In this document: one piece after another, positions 1 through 8,729 of the stretch
How positions within the stretch are numbered: the first letter of the stretch is position 1
How the letters are laid out: the number at the start of each line of letters is the position of its first letter
Assembly (NCBI RefSeq): GCF_001655615.1
Contig: NZ_CP011567.1
Coordinates: 2,613,001-2,677,000 of the forward strand
DNA: 64,000 nt
DNA from: Pseudomonas sp. GR 6-02
Lineage (GTDB): Bacteria > Pseudomonadota > Gammaproteobacteria > Pseudomonadales > Pseudomonadaceae
Direction: 5' to 3'
Translations under genes and position numbers: made by a program
Notes under the pieces: generated by a model
What the model saw: only the letters and a program-made list of their open reading frames with translations
Databases searched by the model: none
What the model was told of the DNA's origin: nothing

Positions 1-1
1 C

Positions 2-835
2 AATAAGGCCGCTCACCTCACGGGTGATAGCCGGGGGGCTTCAAGGTTGCTCCCCGACGGGTTGCGCAACTGGCGAACACCTGAGGCATTACTGCGATTG
101 ATCAGCCCGATTGCGCTGCTGCTGTTGTGGGAACTGGCGTCGCAGTGGGGACTGATTCCGCAACGGGTGATCGCCGCGCCGTCGCAGATTGGCGGCACGC
201 TCTGGGCCATGATCACTTCCGGGGAGCTGGGCAAGCATCTGCTGGTATCCCTGCAACGGGCGCTCGTGGGGTTGAGCATCGGCGTGAGCGTCGGTGTCGT
301 CGCGGCGCTGATTACCGGCCTGTCGAAGCGCGGCGAAGTGATCCTCGATTCGCCGATGCAGATGCTGCGCACCATCCCTTCGCTGGCGCTGGTGCCGCTG
401 TTCATTCTCTGGTTCGGTATCGGCGAGTTCACCAAGATTGCCCTGATCGTGACCGGCACCACCTTTCCGGTGTACCTGAACCTGTTCGCCGGCATTCGCA
501 ACATCGATCCCAAACTGATCGAGGCGGCCAACACTCTGGGCCTGAATCGTCGCGAGTTGATCTGGCATGTGATTCTGCCGGGCTCCTTGCCCTCATTCTT
601 CGTCGGCCTGCGTTACTCCCTGGGAATTTCCTGGCTGGCCCTGGTGTTTGTCGAGCAAATCAATACCACCGCCGGCATTGGCTATCTGGCCAGTGATGCG
701 CGGGACTTCATGCGCACCGATGTGATCGTGATCTGCCTGCTGATTTACAGCGTCCTCGGCCTGTTGATCGACGGACTGATTCGTACGCTGGAGCGTTTTG
801 CCCTGGCCTGGCGCCCATCATTTGTGAGGAACTGA
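2..835 (+). CDS. ABC transporter permease, sulfonate/nitrate type (5' end outside window)
   Basis: Inner-membrane permease of the SsuC/TauC/NrtB class. The frame is open to the window edge, so the real start probably lies upstream; the first internal candidate is a TTG at 47 without a spaced ribosome site. Several hydrophobic segments are visible, the first around LRLISPIALLLLWEL, and the EAA loop that docks on the ATPase is clear (EAANTLGLNRRELIW, then LP). The stop is one base before the ATPase ATG at 837, so the genes are coupled. Together with the next two genes it forms a complete importer. The substrate cannot be read from the sequence; sulfonates, taurine-like compounds or nitrate are all possible for this family. 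Confidence 0.85.
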   Translation, partial: NKAAHLTGDSRGASRLLPDGLRNWRTPEALLRLISPIALLLLWELASQWGLIPQRVIAAPSQIGGTLWAMITSGELGKHLLVSLQRALVGLSIGVSVGVVAALITGLSKRGEVILDSPMQMLRTIPSLALVPLFILWFGIGEFTKIALIVTGTTFPVYLNLFAGIRNIDPKLIEAANTLGLNRRELIWHVILPGSLPSFFVGLRYSLGISWLALVFVEQINTTAGIGYLASDARDFMRTDVIVICLLIYSVLGLLIDGLIRTLERFALAWRPSFVRN

Positions 836-836
836 T

Positions 837-1649
837 ATGTCGAGCATCGATCTTTTGGACGCGTCTAAAACCGCCCATTCAGCAGCGCCCGTACAACTGC
901 GCAATGTGGTGCGCCAGTTTGGTCAACAGCGGGTCATCGACGGCCTGGACCTGGACATCGCACCCGGTGAATTCGTCGCGCTGTTGGGGGCCAGCGGTTC
1001 GGGCAAGACCACTTTGCTGCGCAGCCTGGCCGGGCTCGACAGCATCGACAGCGGCCAGTTGCGGGTACCCAAGGCACGGGCGGCGGTATTTCAGGAGCCC
1101 CGGCTGATGCCCTGGAAGCGTGCCTGGAAGAACGTGATTCTCGGCCTGCACATTCCCGACGCCAAGGCGCGGGCGGTGCAGGCGCTGACCGAAGTGGGCC
1201 TGGCCCATCGCCTGGAAGCCTACCCGGCGACGCTCTCCGGCGGCGAAGCACAGCGAGTGGCACTGGCTCGTGGTCTGGTGCGTGAACCGAAGCTGTTGCT
1301 GCTCGATGAACCGTTCGCTGCACTCGATGCCTTGACCCGGATTCGCATGCATCGGCTGATCATCGAGCTATGGCGCAAACACACGCCGGCCGTGCTGCTG
1401 GTGACCCACGACGTGGATGAAGCGATCCTGCTGGCCGATCGGGTCATCGTGCTGGCCAACGGCAAGATCGCCGAGCAATTGACCATAGACCTGCCGCGGG
1501 CCCGGGATACTGGTCAGGAAGGCTTTCAGCAAATCCGCGCGCGTTTGTTGAGCCTGTTGGGGGTTGAAGCGAACGAGCCAGCGATTCAAGCGGCCGGCGC
1601 TGTACCAGCAGTGTCGACTGGCAACGTCCGGCGTTTTGCTCATGGCTGA
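837..1649 (+). CDS. ABC transporter ATP-binding protein, SsuB/TauB type
   Basis: Cytoplasmic ATPase of 270 aa that powers the preceding permease. It has Walker A (GASGSGKTT, about residue 56), the Q-loop region FQEPRLMPW typical of the nitrate/sulfonate/taurine subfamily, the signature LSGGEAQR and Walker B LLLLDEPFAALD, followed by the switch histidine in VTHDVDEA. The ATG lies just after the permease stop. The C-terminal extension of about 60 residues after the ATPase core is ordinary for SsuB proteins. Substrate specificity is not determined by this subunit. Confidence 0.9.
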   Translation: MSSIDLLDASKTAHSAAPVQLRNVVRQFGQQRVIDGLDLDIAPGEFVALLGASGSGKTTLLRSLAGLDSIDSGQLRVPKARAAVFQEPRLMPWKRAWKNVILGLHIPDAKARAVQALTEVGLAHRLEAYPATLSGGEAQRVALARGLVREPKLLLLDEPFAALDALTRIRMHRLIIELWRKHTPAVLLVTHDVDEAILLADRVIVLANGKIAEQLTIDLPRARDTGQEGFQQIRARLLSLLGVEANEPAIQAAGAVPAVSTGNVRRFAHG

Positions 1650-1674
1650 TTTTTTGATAAAGGAATTTTTTGCC

Positions 1675-2700
1675 ATGCCAGGACGCATCTGGAAAACCAC
1701 GGCTGTGCTGTTGTCTGGCGCCGCGCTGTTGCTCGGCGGTTGCGGTGAGACCGTCGAGACAAAGTCCTCATCGGCGGCCCAGTCAGATTTGTCCGGCGTG
1801 ACGCTGGTGCTGGGCGATCAGGCCAAGGGTTTGCGCACGGTGGTCGAGGCGGCGAATGCGCTGGAGGGCATCGACTACAAGGTGCAGTGGGCCAACTTCC
1901 AGGGCGCCGCGCCGCTGTTCGAAGCCCTGCGCGCCGGCGCTGTCGATCTGGGGCCGGCCGGTGATACCCCGGTGCTCGCGGCGGCGACTGGCGGCACGCC
2001 GTTGCGGATTGTCGCGGTACGGCGCAGTCAATCGAGAGGGATCGCGATTCTGGTTCCACCGGATTCAACGATTCGCAGCGTTGCGGATTTGAAAGGTCGC
2101 AACGTGGTGGTGTCGTCGGCCCGAGGCAGCATTTCCCAGTACCTGCTGATTCGCGCGCTGGCCAATGCCGGGGTCGATGAGAAAGACGTCAACGTCGGCT
2201 TCGTCTTGCCGACCGACGCCTTGCCGGCGTTCAACGCCGGGAAAATCGAAGCCTGGGCTACGTTCGGGGTGTATCAGGCATTCGCCGAGCAGAAGGGCGC
2301 TCGGGTGCTGATCAGTGGCGAAGGCATCAACACCGGGCTGACGTTTATCACCGCCTCCGATGAAGTGCTGACCGACCCGCTCAAACGCAAGGCACTGAGT
2401 GATGTATTGCGGCGCTTCGCCAAGGCGTTCGAATGGGCGCAGCGCAATCCCGACGAGTACGCTCGGGTCTTCGCCAAGGTCAACGACATTCCCCTTGAAG
2501 TCTCGCAGACGCTGCGCAGCTGGGGCGATGAGTCGCTGTTGCCGGTTGAACCGCGGGATGTGCAGGCCTTGCAGCAAGTCGATGACTTGTTCGTGGAAAA
2601 GAAGATCTTTCCCCATCGTGTTGATGTGGAAAAACTCACCGATACGGCAGTGTTTTCCGCTGCGCCACTGACAGTCACGCAATCGGAACCGTCGCGGTAG
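1675..2700 (+). CDS. ABC transporter substrate-binding lipoprotein, SsuA-like
   Basis: Binding protein of 341 aa for the same importer. The start at the ATG 1675 is preferred over an upstream in-frame start because an AAGGAA ribosome site precedes it and because it gives a signal peptide (MPGRIWKTTAVLLSGAALLL) ending in a lipobox, LLGGC, so the protein is probably lipid-anchored. The body has the SsuA/NMT1 fold signature (VQWANFQGAAPLFEALRAG, then VDLGPAGDTPVL). Lipid anchoring is less common for SsuA-like proteins in Gram-negatives than a free periplasmic form. The tonB-exbB-exbD genes follow directly, suggesting that an outer-membrane receptor feeds this importer. Confidence 0.85.
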   Translation: MPGRIWKTTAVLLSGAALLLGGCGETVETKSSSAAQSDLSGVTLVLGDQAKGLRTVVEAANALEGIDYKVQWANFQGAAPLFEALRAGAVDLGPAGDTPVLAAATGGTPLRIVAVRRSQSRGIAILVPPDSTIRSVADLKGRNVVVSSARGSISQYLLIRALANAGVDEKDVNVGFVLPTDALPAFNAGKIEAWATFGVYQAFAEQKGARVLISGEGINTGLTFITASDEVLTDPLKRKALSDVLRRFAKAFEWAQRNPDEYARVFAKVNDIPLEVSQTLRSWGDESLLPVEPRDVQALQQVDDLFVEKKIFPHRVDVEKLTDTAVFSAAPLTVTQSEPSR

Positions 2701-2736
2701 TCCGGGTTCTACCTGAAGATTTACAGGAGTCTATCA

Positions 2737-3549
2737 ATGGGCAATGTCCAGAATGCCGCCAGTGCCCTAGAGGTGTTCCGGCACCCACTACCCGGCGGTG
2801 AACTGCTCGATCTTGGCCGGGTCTTCCGGGAACCCTTGGCGCTGTCGCGGCAACTCAGCACGCCCAGGCACGTGTTGAGTCGTCGCGAAGCTGTCTTGCT
2901 GGGGGTGTTCGCGTTGGTGTTGCATGGCGCGGTGATTGTCTGGGTCAACCAGACCCCGCCGCCGCAACTGCCGGTGGTGCCGCCTGAGATTCCGCCGATG
3001 ACCATCGAGTTTTCGCAGGCAGCACCTCCGGTGGTACAACCGCCTCCGCCCGAGCCGATTCCACAGCCAGCGGTCGAGCCGCCACCGCCGGTGGAGGACG
3101 AATTGGCCGTGAAGCCACCGCCTCCTAAACCGATTCCAAAACCGAAACCTGTGGTTAAGCCAGTGCCCAAACCCGTGGCCAAACCGGTCGAGCAGCCGCC
3201 TGCGCCGCCTGCGCCGCCACAACCGGTCGCCGCACTAGCGCCACCCGCACCGCCGCCACCGAAACCGGTGACCCCGGCGTCGGCCAGCGCCGGTTACTTG
3301 AAGAACCCGGCACCGGAATACCCGTCGCTGGCGATGCGTCGCGGCTGGGAAGGCACGGTGTTGTTACGGGTGCATGTGTTGGCCAGCGGCAAACCCGGCG
3401 AAATCCAGATCCAGAAAAGCAGTGGCCGCGATCAACTCGACGACGCGGCACTGGCCGCGGTCAAGCGCTGGAGTTTCGTCCCGGCCAAGCAGGGTGATGT
3501 CGCTCAGGATGGCTGGGTCAGCGTGCCCATCGACTTCAAAATCAAGTAA
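2737..3549 (+). CDS. tonB: TonB-family energy transducer
   Basis: Periplasm-spanning protein of 270 aa that passes proton-motive energy from ExbBD to an outer-membrane receptor. About 48 cytoplasmic residues precede a single transmembrane helix (AVLLGVFALVLHGAVIVWV); the long N-terminal extension is a Pseudomonas-type feature. A Pro/Lys-rich spacer with repeated KPxPKP and PPPP units follows (about residues 75-180), then a C-terminal TonB domain beginning YPSLAMRRGWEGTVLLRV. An AGGAG site precedes the ATG. Its position after the binding protein suggests it is dedicated to a receptor for the same substrate, perhaps encoded upstream of the window. Confidence 0.9.
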   Translation: MGNVQNAASALEVFRHPLPGGELLDLGRVFREPLALSRQLSTPRHVLSRREAVLLGVFALVLHGAVIVWVNQTPPPQLPVVPPEIPPMTIEFSQAAPPVVQPPPPEPIPQPAVEPPPPVEDELAVKPPPPKPIPKPKPVVKPVPKPVAKPVEQPPAPPAPPQPVAALAPPAPPPPKPVTPASASAGYLKNPAPEYPSLAMRRGWEGTVLLRVHVLASGKPGEIQIQKSSGRDQLDDAALAAVKRWSFVPAKQGDVAQDGWVSVPIDFKIK

Positions 3550-3634
3550 CTCAACCTATCGAAATACGCTGCGGGCCACCTGACAAAAGGCGCATCGCTA
3601 CAACCGATTTAATGCCTTGTTGGAGAACCTGACC

Positions 3635-4360
3635 ATGAACCTGATCGCATCCCCTTTCGAATCCATCGAACACACTGTCATCTGGCTGTTGATCCTCTTT
3701 TCCGTCGCCACCTGGGGCCTGGCTTTGCTCAAGGGCGTGCAGTTCACCCGTCTCAAGACCCAGGATCGCAAATTCCATAAACACTTCTGGGCCGCTTCCA
3801 GTCTCGATTCCGCCGCTGAATTGGCCCATGGCCAACCGGGCGCTGCGGCTCGCGTGGCACTGGCCGGTTATGCCGCGATCCAGGTGCCAGAGGGCGCACA
3901 AGCCGCCGACTTGAGCCAGGCGATCAACCACCAGGACCGTCTCGAGCGTGCCCTGCGCCAACAGATCGTGCGCGAACGGCGTTCGCTTGAAAGCGGCCTG
4001 GCGATCCTCGCCAGTATTGGCAGCACCTCGCCCTTCATCGGCCTGTTCGGCACGGTATGGGGCATCATGTCGGCCTTGAAAGGCATCAGTGCGGCAGGCT
4101 CGGCGAGCCTGGAAACCGTGGCTGGGCCGATCGGCGCGGCACTGGTTGCGACGGGCGTAGGTATCGCTGTCGCGGTGCCGGCGGTGCTGGTCTACAACTA
4201 CTTCCTGCGTCGCCTGAAACTGACCGTCGCCGACCTCGATGACTTCGCCCACGACTTCTACAGCCTGGCGCAGAAAAACGCGTTCCGCGTTCTGTTGCAC
4301 CCGGTGCTGAGCAAGTCCGGCGCGACCGTCGCCGGACAGCAAGTCAAGGAGGCCTCCTGA
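3635..4360 (+). CDS. exbB: ExbB/TolQ/MotA-family proton channel subunit
   Basis: Inner-membrane subunit (241 aa) of the TonB-ExbB-ExbD motor. The ATG at 3635 is chosen over a TTG at 3617 because GGAGA stands about eight bases before it. Three hydrophobic segments are seen: one near the N-terminus (VIWLLILFSVATWGLALL) and two in the conserved MotA/TolQ core (ASIGSTSPFIGLFGTVWGIM and AALVATGVGIAVAVPAVLVY). Length and motifs fit ExbB. The exbD ATG follows its stop after one base. Confidence 0.92.
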   Translation: MNLIASPFESIEHTVIWLLILFSVATWGLALLKGVQFTRLKTQDRKFHKHFWAASSLDSAAELAHGQPGAAARVALAGYAAIQVPEGAQAADLSQAINHQDRLERALRQQIVRERRSLESGLAILASIGSTSPFIGLFGTVWGIMSALKGISAAGSASLETVAGPIGAALVATGVGIAVAVPAVLVYNYFLRRLKLTVADLDDFAHDFYSLAQKNAFRVLLHPVLSKSGATVAGQQVKEAS

Positions 4361-4361
4361 A

Positions 4362-4763
4362 ATGGCCTTCTCCACACAAGACAGCGATGAAGTGCTCAGC
4401 GAGATCAACGTTACGCCACTGGTGGACGTGATGCTGGTGCTGCTGGTGGTGTTTATCGTCACCGCGCCGCTGCTGACAAACGCGATCCCGATCAACCTGC
4501 CGAAGACCGAATCGGTGGCGCCGGTGGAACAGAAAGACCCGCTGGTGGTGAGCATCGATGACAAAGGCAAGGTGTTCATCAACAAGGACGAGATCCAGGC
4601 GGATCTGCTCGAGTTCAACCTACAAGCGGCCAAAGCGAAAAATCCCGACGTGCGCGTGCAACTGCAGGCGGACAACGGCGTGAATTATGGCGAAGTAGCG
4701 CGGGCGATGGCCTCGATCGAGCGGGCGGGGATTACCAAGTTGTCGGTGATTACGGCGAAATAA
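4362..4763 (+). CDS. exbD: ExbD/TolR-family biopolymer transport protein
   Basis: 133 aa, with one transmembrane helix near the N-terminus carrying the essential aspartate (EINVTPLVDVMLVLLVVFIV) and a periplasmic domain. It works with ExbB to energise TonB. It is the last gene of the ABC-tonB-exbBD cluster; a non-coding stretch and a gene on the other strand follow. Confidence 0.93.
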   Translation: MAFSTQDSDEVLSEINVTPLVDVMLVLLVVFIVTAPLLTNAIPINLPKTESVAPVEQKDPLVVSIDDKGKVFINKDEIQADLLEFNLQAAKAKNPDVRVQLQADNGVNYGEVARAMASIERAGITKLSVITAK

Positions 4764-5083
4764 GCTTCGGGTTTATTGCATTGGATGTGGGGCGGCGAAT
4801 TATGGGGGAGGCCGCGTTTGGCGAGCAATCTCCGCTAGCTGCTAGTAAGCGGGCGGTGAATCCATCTTGCTTTTTTATCGTCGTGAGTTCGAAGCTCCGG
4901 AGGTAGCCAACAGTGCCTTCCTCAGTCGCGACAAAATGGCTTAAGAAAATCGGTAGTGTGGCAGGGAACGGCCTATGAAGGCCGTCCCCATGCCGATTGT
5001 GGCGCAAACCACTTGAGGTCGGTGCTCTCCCGTATTTTCGCCGGTCAACTGCGAGCTTCTTCGGTCAGCTCAAACACCTCTAG
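4764..5083. other. Intergenic region between convergent exbD and aer
   Basis: 320 bases without a convincing gene. A possible 85-codon minus-strand frame (4750-5007) overlaps the end of exbD, has no ribosome site and no recognisable domain, so it is not called. A perfect inverted repeat, ACGGCCT-ATGA-AGGCCGT, near 4965-4985 could form a hairpin, but no T-run follows on either strand. No operator motif was seen. Confidence 0.5.
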
Positions 5084-6649
5084 TTATCGATTAAAACGCT
5101 CGACCAATGAATACTGAGTATTAGCTGTCCGGGTCAATTCCTTGCTTAACTCTGCCGAATGATGGGCCTGCTCCGACGTCTGATCTGCCAGGTGCGCGAT
5201 GGTGGTGATATTACGGCTGATTTCCTCTGCAACGGCGGTTTGCTCTTCAGTGGCCGCTGCAATCTGGGTTGTCATATCAGTGATGTTGGCTACCGCTTCA
5301 CTGATACCTACCAACGCTTTGTCTGCCTCAAGCACCCACACCACACCTTCTTCGGCCTGACGGCGACCACTTTCCATCGTCTGCACGGCGTTATCGGAAG
5401 ACATCTGGAGCTTGGTTATCAGGCCATGGATCTGCGTCGTGGATTCAGAGGTGCGCTGTGCCAACTGACGCACCTCGTCCGCCACCACGGCGAAGCCTCG
5501 ACCCATATCACCAGCGCGCGCAGCTTCGATCGCGGCATTCAGGGCCAGTAGGTTGGTTTGATCGGCAATGCCTTTGATGACATCGACCACGGTTCCGATT
5601 TCATTGCTGTCCTTGGCCAACTGCGCGACCGTCTGCCCGGTTTCGCCAACCACTGCGGACAGTCGCTGGATCGCTTCGCGGGTATCTCGGGCCACATCGC
5701 GTCCGCGTCCGGTCAGCAAGTTAGCTTCTTGGGAGGCGTCAGCGGTGCGTTGGACATGGCTGGCAACTTCTTGTGTGGTCGCCGCCATCTGATTGACCGC
5801 TGCGGACACTTGTTCGGTCTCGACACGCTGGCGATCAAGACCCCGTGAGCTGTCGGCGGCCAATACGTCGGACCTCCCGGCTAGTCCGCTGAGTTGCTCC
5901 GCGGTGTCCTGCAGACGTGTAAGACAGGTCTTCAGGCGCGCGGCCTGGCTCACAAAGGCGGTTTCAAGGCGTGCCTGAGGGCCACACTCGTCGCTGTACA
6001 TTTTCGCGATCAGTTGATCGGAGGTGGAGGGTTCAGCCATCTGTAGCAAGCGCAATGTCCCCTGCTTTTGCCAGCGCGTGACGATCAGTCCGAGCGGTGC
6101 AGAGACAGCTGCGGTGATGGCAATGGCCACGAAGGTGTTGAGTAAGACACCACTCAAAGCCCCCGCCAAGCCCATAACCAGGAATGGCAACCAGCCAAGC
6201 AGGGCCGGTTGCCACTTGTCACGCGCGGGGATGGCCGCCTTGCCCTGACTGATGCGCTTGTAGAGGGATTCGGCGCGGTGAACTTGTTCGGCAGTGGGTT
6301 TGACCCTGACTGATTCATAGCCAACCACTTGGCTGCCTTCGAAAATCGGTGTGACGTAGGCATTGACCCAGTAATGGTCACCGTTTCTGGAGCGGTTTTT
6401 GACAATGCCCATCCACGGGTTACCTTGCTTAAGAGCGCCCCACATATGGGCGAATACGGCAGGAGGCACATCGGGATGGCGGACGATATTTTGCGGTGCG
6501 CCAATCAGGTCGGCTCTGTCGAAGCCACTGATTTCTACGAAGGCGTCATTGCAGTAAGTGATGACTCCTCGAGCATCTGTTGTCGAGATGAGTTTCTGTT
6601 GAGGTGCAAGCGCGACCTCACGTTGCGTAACGGGTTGGTTGTTCCTCAT
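5084..6649 (-). CDS. aer: Aerotaxis receptor Aer (PAS domain methyl-accepting protein)
   Basis: 521 aa redox/oxygen taxis transducer. The N-terminal PAS domain (about residues 18-125; [19 protein letters not shown], then NIVRHPDVP) is of the FAD-binding Aer type. A hydrophobic anchor follows around 148-190 ([17 protein letters not shown]), then a signalling domain with the near-invariant hairpin tip ([20 protein letters not shown]) that contacts CheW/CheA. There is no periplasmic ligand domain, as expected for Aer. It is divergent from moaCDE; an Anr-like box lies about 88 bases upstream, consistent with the known Anr control of aer in P. aeruginosa. Confidence 0.9.
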   Translation of the reverse strand: MRNNQPVTQREVALAPQQKLISTTDARGVITYCNDAFVEISGFDRADLIGAPQNIVRHPDVPPAVFAHMWGALKQGNPWMGIVKNRSRNGDHYWVNAYVTPIFEGSQVVGYESVRVKPTAEQVHRAESLYKRISQGKAAIPARDKWQPALLGWLPFLVMGLAGALSGVLLNTFVAIAITAAVSAPLGLIVTRWQKQGTLRLLQMAEPSTSDQLIAKMYSDECGPQARLETAFVSQAARLKTCLTRLQDTAEQLSGLAGRSDVLAADSSRGLDRQRVETEQVSAAVNQMAATTQEVASHVQRTADASQEANLLTGRGRDVARDTREAIQRLSAVVGETGQTVAQLAKDSNEIGTVVDVIKGIADQTNLLALNAAIEAARAGDMGRGFAVVADEVRQLAQRTSESTTQIHGLITKLQMSSDNAVQTMESGRRQAEEGVVWVLEADKALVGISEAVANITDMTTQIAAATEEQTAVAEEISRNITTIAHLADQTSEQAHHSAELSKELTRTANTQYSLVERFNR

Positions 6650-6736
6650 TCCTGCAGCTCCCTGGGTCCGGTAAAAAAGCCATCGGCAGACGCCAGGAAA
6701 ATGTGAGTGATTTTTTTAAAATTATATTTAACAACA

Positions 6737-6750
6737 ATGAGTTACATCAA
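6737..6750 (-). promoter_or_regulatory. Anr/Dnr-like box upstream of aer
   Basis: ATGAG-TTAC-ATCAA matches 8 of 10 conserved positions of TTGAT-N4-ATCAA and lies 88-101 bases before the aer start. The region around it is A/T-rich. The spacing suits an Anr-activated promoter with a leader of about 50 bases. Confidence 0.5.
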
Positions 6751-6851
6751 TTTTGCTCATTGGAGATCGGGTCCCGAATGGATTTTTTTCCAGGTCCGTC
6801 CTCGACATCCAGGTTTACGCAAGGTTGTAGGAATGGCCTTGTCTGGATTAC

Positions 6852-6865
6852 TTGATTGACGTCAA
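6852..6865 (+). promoter_or_regulatory. Anr/Dnr box upstream of moaC
   Basis: TTGAT-TGAC-GTCAA matches 9 of 10 conserved positions and ends 69 bases before the chosen moaC ATG, so moaCDE is probably induced in low oxygen. Confidence 0.75.
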
Positions 6866-6933
6866 CCGCCTGTGTCGGCCTGCGCTGTATTCTGCGCTGA
6901 AACCGACTGTTGGTAGCGCAAGGCTTATTGCTC

Positions 6934-7419
6934 ATGACTGAATTGATGCTGACTCACCTCGACTCACTGGGACGCGTGCGAATGGTCGATGTTACGGATA
7001 AATGCGTGACGTCCCGAGAAGCCGTGGCTGAGGCATGGGTTCATATGCTTGCCGAGACCCGACAACTGATTGCCAGTGGTGCTCACCCTAAAGGTGATGT
7101 ATTTGCGGTAGCGCGGATCGCCGGCATTCAGGCGGCCAAACGCACGAGCGAGTTGATTCCGCTCTGTCATCCGCTGCTTCTGAGCAGTGTTAACGTTGAG
7201 TTGAGTTTTGAAGGTGACCAACGCGTACGCATTGTTTCTCGGTGCAAGCTGTCCGGACAGACCGGCGTCGAGATGGAGGCACTGACCGCCGCCAGTGTGG
7301 CGGCCTTGACCCTGTATGACATGTGCAAGGCCGTGGACCGGGGCATGAGTATCGAATCGGTGCGGCTGTTGGAGAAGCAGGGTGGTAAAAGTGGCTGGTA
7401 TCAGGCGCCGCAACAATGA
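6934..7419 (+). CDS. moaC: Cyclic pyranopterin monophosphate synthase MoaC
   Basis: 161 aa. With MoaA it converts GTP to cyclic pyranopterin monophosphate, the first step of molybdenum cofactor synthesis. Family motifs are clear: [18 protein letters not shown] near the N-terminus, the [13 protein letters not shown] segment and [20 protein letters not shown]. The ATG at 6934 is used; the one at 6946 (MLTHLDSLG) fits many homologues equally well and neither has a strong ribosome site. The stop overlaps the moaD start (ATGA), so moaC-D-E is an operon. An Anr/Dnr box stands upstream. Confidence 0.93.
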   Translation: MTELMLTHLDSLGRVRMVDVTDKCVTSREAVAEAWVHMLAETRQLIASGAHPKGDVFAVARIAGIQAAKRTSELIPLCHPLLLSSVNVELSFEGDQRVRIVSRCKLSGQTGVEMEALTAASVAALTLYDMCKAVDRGMSIESVRLLEKQGGKSGWYQAPQQ

Positions 7420-7661
7420 AGCTGAATGTTTTGTATTTCTCGCGGTACCGCGAAACGCTTGGCCTTGACGATGAAACGATTGAAGGTGATTTCACTTCTG
7501 TCGATCAGTTGCGTCAGCACCTGATACATCGTTCTGGCGTCTGGCAGGTGCTGGCCGAACAGAACCTCATGTGTGCCCGCAATCAGGACATGTGTGGGCT
7601 CGATGAGCCGTTGATAGACGGTGATGAAGTGGGTTTTTTCCCAACCGTAACGGGAGGGTGA
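7416..7661 (+). CDS. moaD: Molybdopterin synthase sulfur carrier MoaD
   Basis: 81 aa ubiquitin-like small subunit of molybdopterin synthase. The C-terminus ends in the Gly-Gly pair (VTGG) that is adenylated and thiocarboxylated to donate sulfur. It overlaps moaC by four bases and is followed four bases later by moaE, its catalytic partner. Confidence 0.93.
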   Translation: MKLNVLYFSRYRETLGLDDETIEGDFTSVDQLRQHLIHRSGVWQVLAEQNLMCARNQDMCGLDEPLIDGDEVGFFPTVTGG

Positions 7662-7665
7662 TTCG

Positions 7666-8112
7666 ATGATTCGAGTGCAGACAGAGCGCTTCGAACCCGG
7701 CACCGAAATCAATGCCCTGCAGGCTTTGAGCCTGAATGTCGGTGCCGTGGTGAGTTTTGTCGGGTATGTACGTGACACCAACGTCGGACAAGAAGTCGCC
7801 GGGATGTTTCTTGAACATTACCCCGGTATGACCGAAAAGGTCCTGGGCAAGATCGCCGACGAAGCCCGGCAGCGCTGGCCGTTGCTCGGACTGGTGCTGA
7901 TCCATCGAATCGGCGCGCTGCAACCGGGAGACCCCATTGTCTTTGTCGGCGTCAGCAGCAGTCATCGTCAAGCGGCTTTTGATGCCTGTGCGTTTGTAAT
8001 GGATTACCTGAAAACCCGAGCGCCATTCTGGAAGAAAGAACAGGTGGCCGAGAGTTCCCATTGGGTCGAGGCTCGCCACAGTGATCGCGAGGCGGCGCAA
8101 CGATGGGAGTGA
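7666..8112 (+). CDS. moaE: Molybdopterin synthase catalytic subunit MoaE
   Basis: 148 aa large subunit that uses MoaD thiocarboxylate to insert the dithiolene sulfurs into cyclic pyranopterin monophosphate. Recognisable segments are GAVVSFVGYVRD, LEHYPGMTE, VLIHRIGALQPGD and the lysine-containing LKTRAPFWKKE of the active site. It is third in the moaCDE operon. Confidence 0.93.
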   Translation: MIRVQTERFEPGTEINALQALSLNVGAVVSFVGYVRDTNVGQEVAGMFLEHYPGMTEKVLGKIADEARQRWPLLGLVLIHRIGALQPGDPIVFVGVSSSHRQAAFDACAFVMDYLKTRAPFWKKEQVAESSHWVEARHSDREAAQRWE

Positions 8113-8166
8113 CGTTTCCCTCGCGGTGAGTGGAACGTGTTCAGCTGTATTGAGAGCGAGAATCCC

Positions 8167-8610
8167 ATGCTCTATCCGCTGTTTCTGACGTTGCACCTGT
8201 TTGCCGCGATGATTTTCATCGGCACGGTATTCTTCGAAGTCCTGTTCCTTGAAAGTATCCGCAAACAACTGCCGGTCAAGGTCATGTTACTGGTCGAGCA
8301 GGGTGTCGGTCGACGTGCACGCACCTTGATTCCATGGGTCTTGCTGGTGTTGTTCGGTGCCGGGTTGGGGATGGTCTGGCTGCGCTATTTACCGGTCCTT
8401 GCCACACCAATGGCCTCATCGTTTGGCACGTTGCTGATGTTGAAAATCGTGGTGGCCGTCAGCGTACTGCTGCATTTCCTGGTCGCCATGTTTTTGTTCA
8501 AAAGTGGCCGGATGAGTGCTCGATACCTGCATTTCATCCATGGCAGCCTGTTCTGCCACATGGTTGTCATTGTGCTGTTGGCCAAGTGGATGTTTTACCT
8601 GACGTGGTGA
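8167..8610 (+). CDS. Small four-helix membrane protein, CopD/cytochrome b-like
   Basis: 147 aa, almost wholly membrane-embedded with about four helices. The ATG at 8167 is preferred over an upstream start (8137) because the hydrophobic helix then begins at once, as in its paralogue at 30421-30858. The two share the N-terminal pattern HLFAAMIFIGTVFFE / HLLAAIAFIGTLFFE, a central PMASSFGTLLMLKI / PLASSFGTLLSLKI block and a C-terminal HM-V-IV-LAK-MFY. The conserved histidines in the first and last helices could bind haem b; this is inferred from the pattern. It lies between moaE and the Anr-controlled hemN genes, and the paralogue follows nnrS, so both sit in NO/denitrification contexts. No function is assigned. 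Confidence 0.75.
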   Translation: MLYPLFLTLHLFAAMIFIGTVFFEVLFLESIRKQLPVKVMLLVEQGVGRRARTLIPWVLLVLFGAGLGMVWLRYLPVLATPMASSFGTLLMLKIVVAVSVLLHFLVAMFLFKSGRMSARYLHFIHGSLFCHMVVIVLLAKWMFYLTW

Positions 8611-8656
8611 CTGGGCATGCCTGGTGTCCGTTGCGCGACAAGCACTTTGCTCGCGC

Positions 8657-8670
8657 TTGATGCAAATCAA
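8657..8670 (+). promoter_or_regulatory. Anr/Dnr box upstream of the hemN pair
   Basis: TTGAT-GCAA-ATCAA is a perfect match to the consensus and ends 59 bases before the ATG of the HemN-like gene. It should drive the HemN-like gene, hemN and the following dehydrogenase under low oxygen or NO. Confidence 0.85.
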
Positions 8671-8729
8671 GGAGCATGGGTCGCCAGGCTCCGACACTGG
8701 CGGTCCGCAGCCAGTCTCGGAGACCCGTT

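Noticed and set aside
4750..5007. Minus-strand 85-codon frame after exbD
   Set aside because: Overlaps exbD, no ribosome site, no domain and atypical composition; treated as non-coding.
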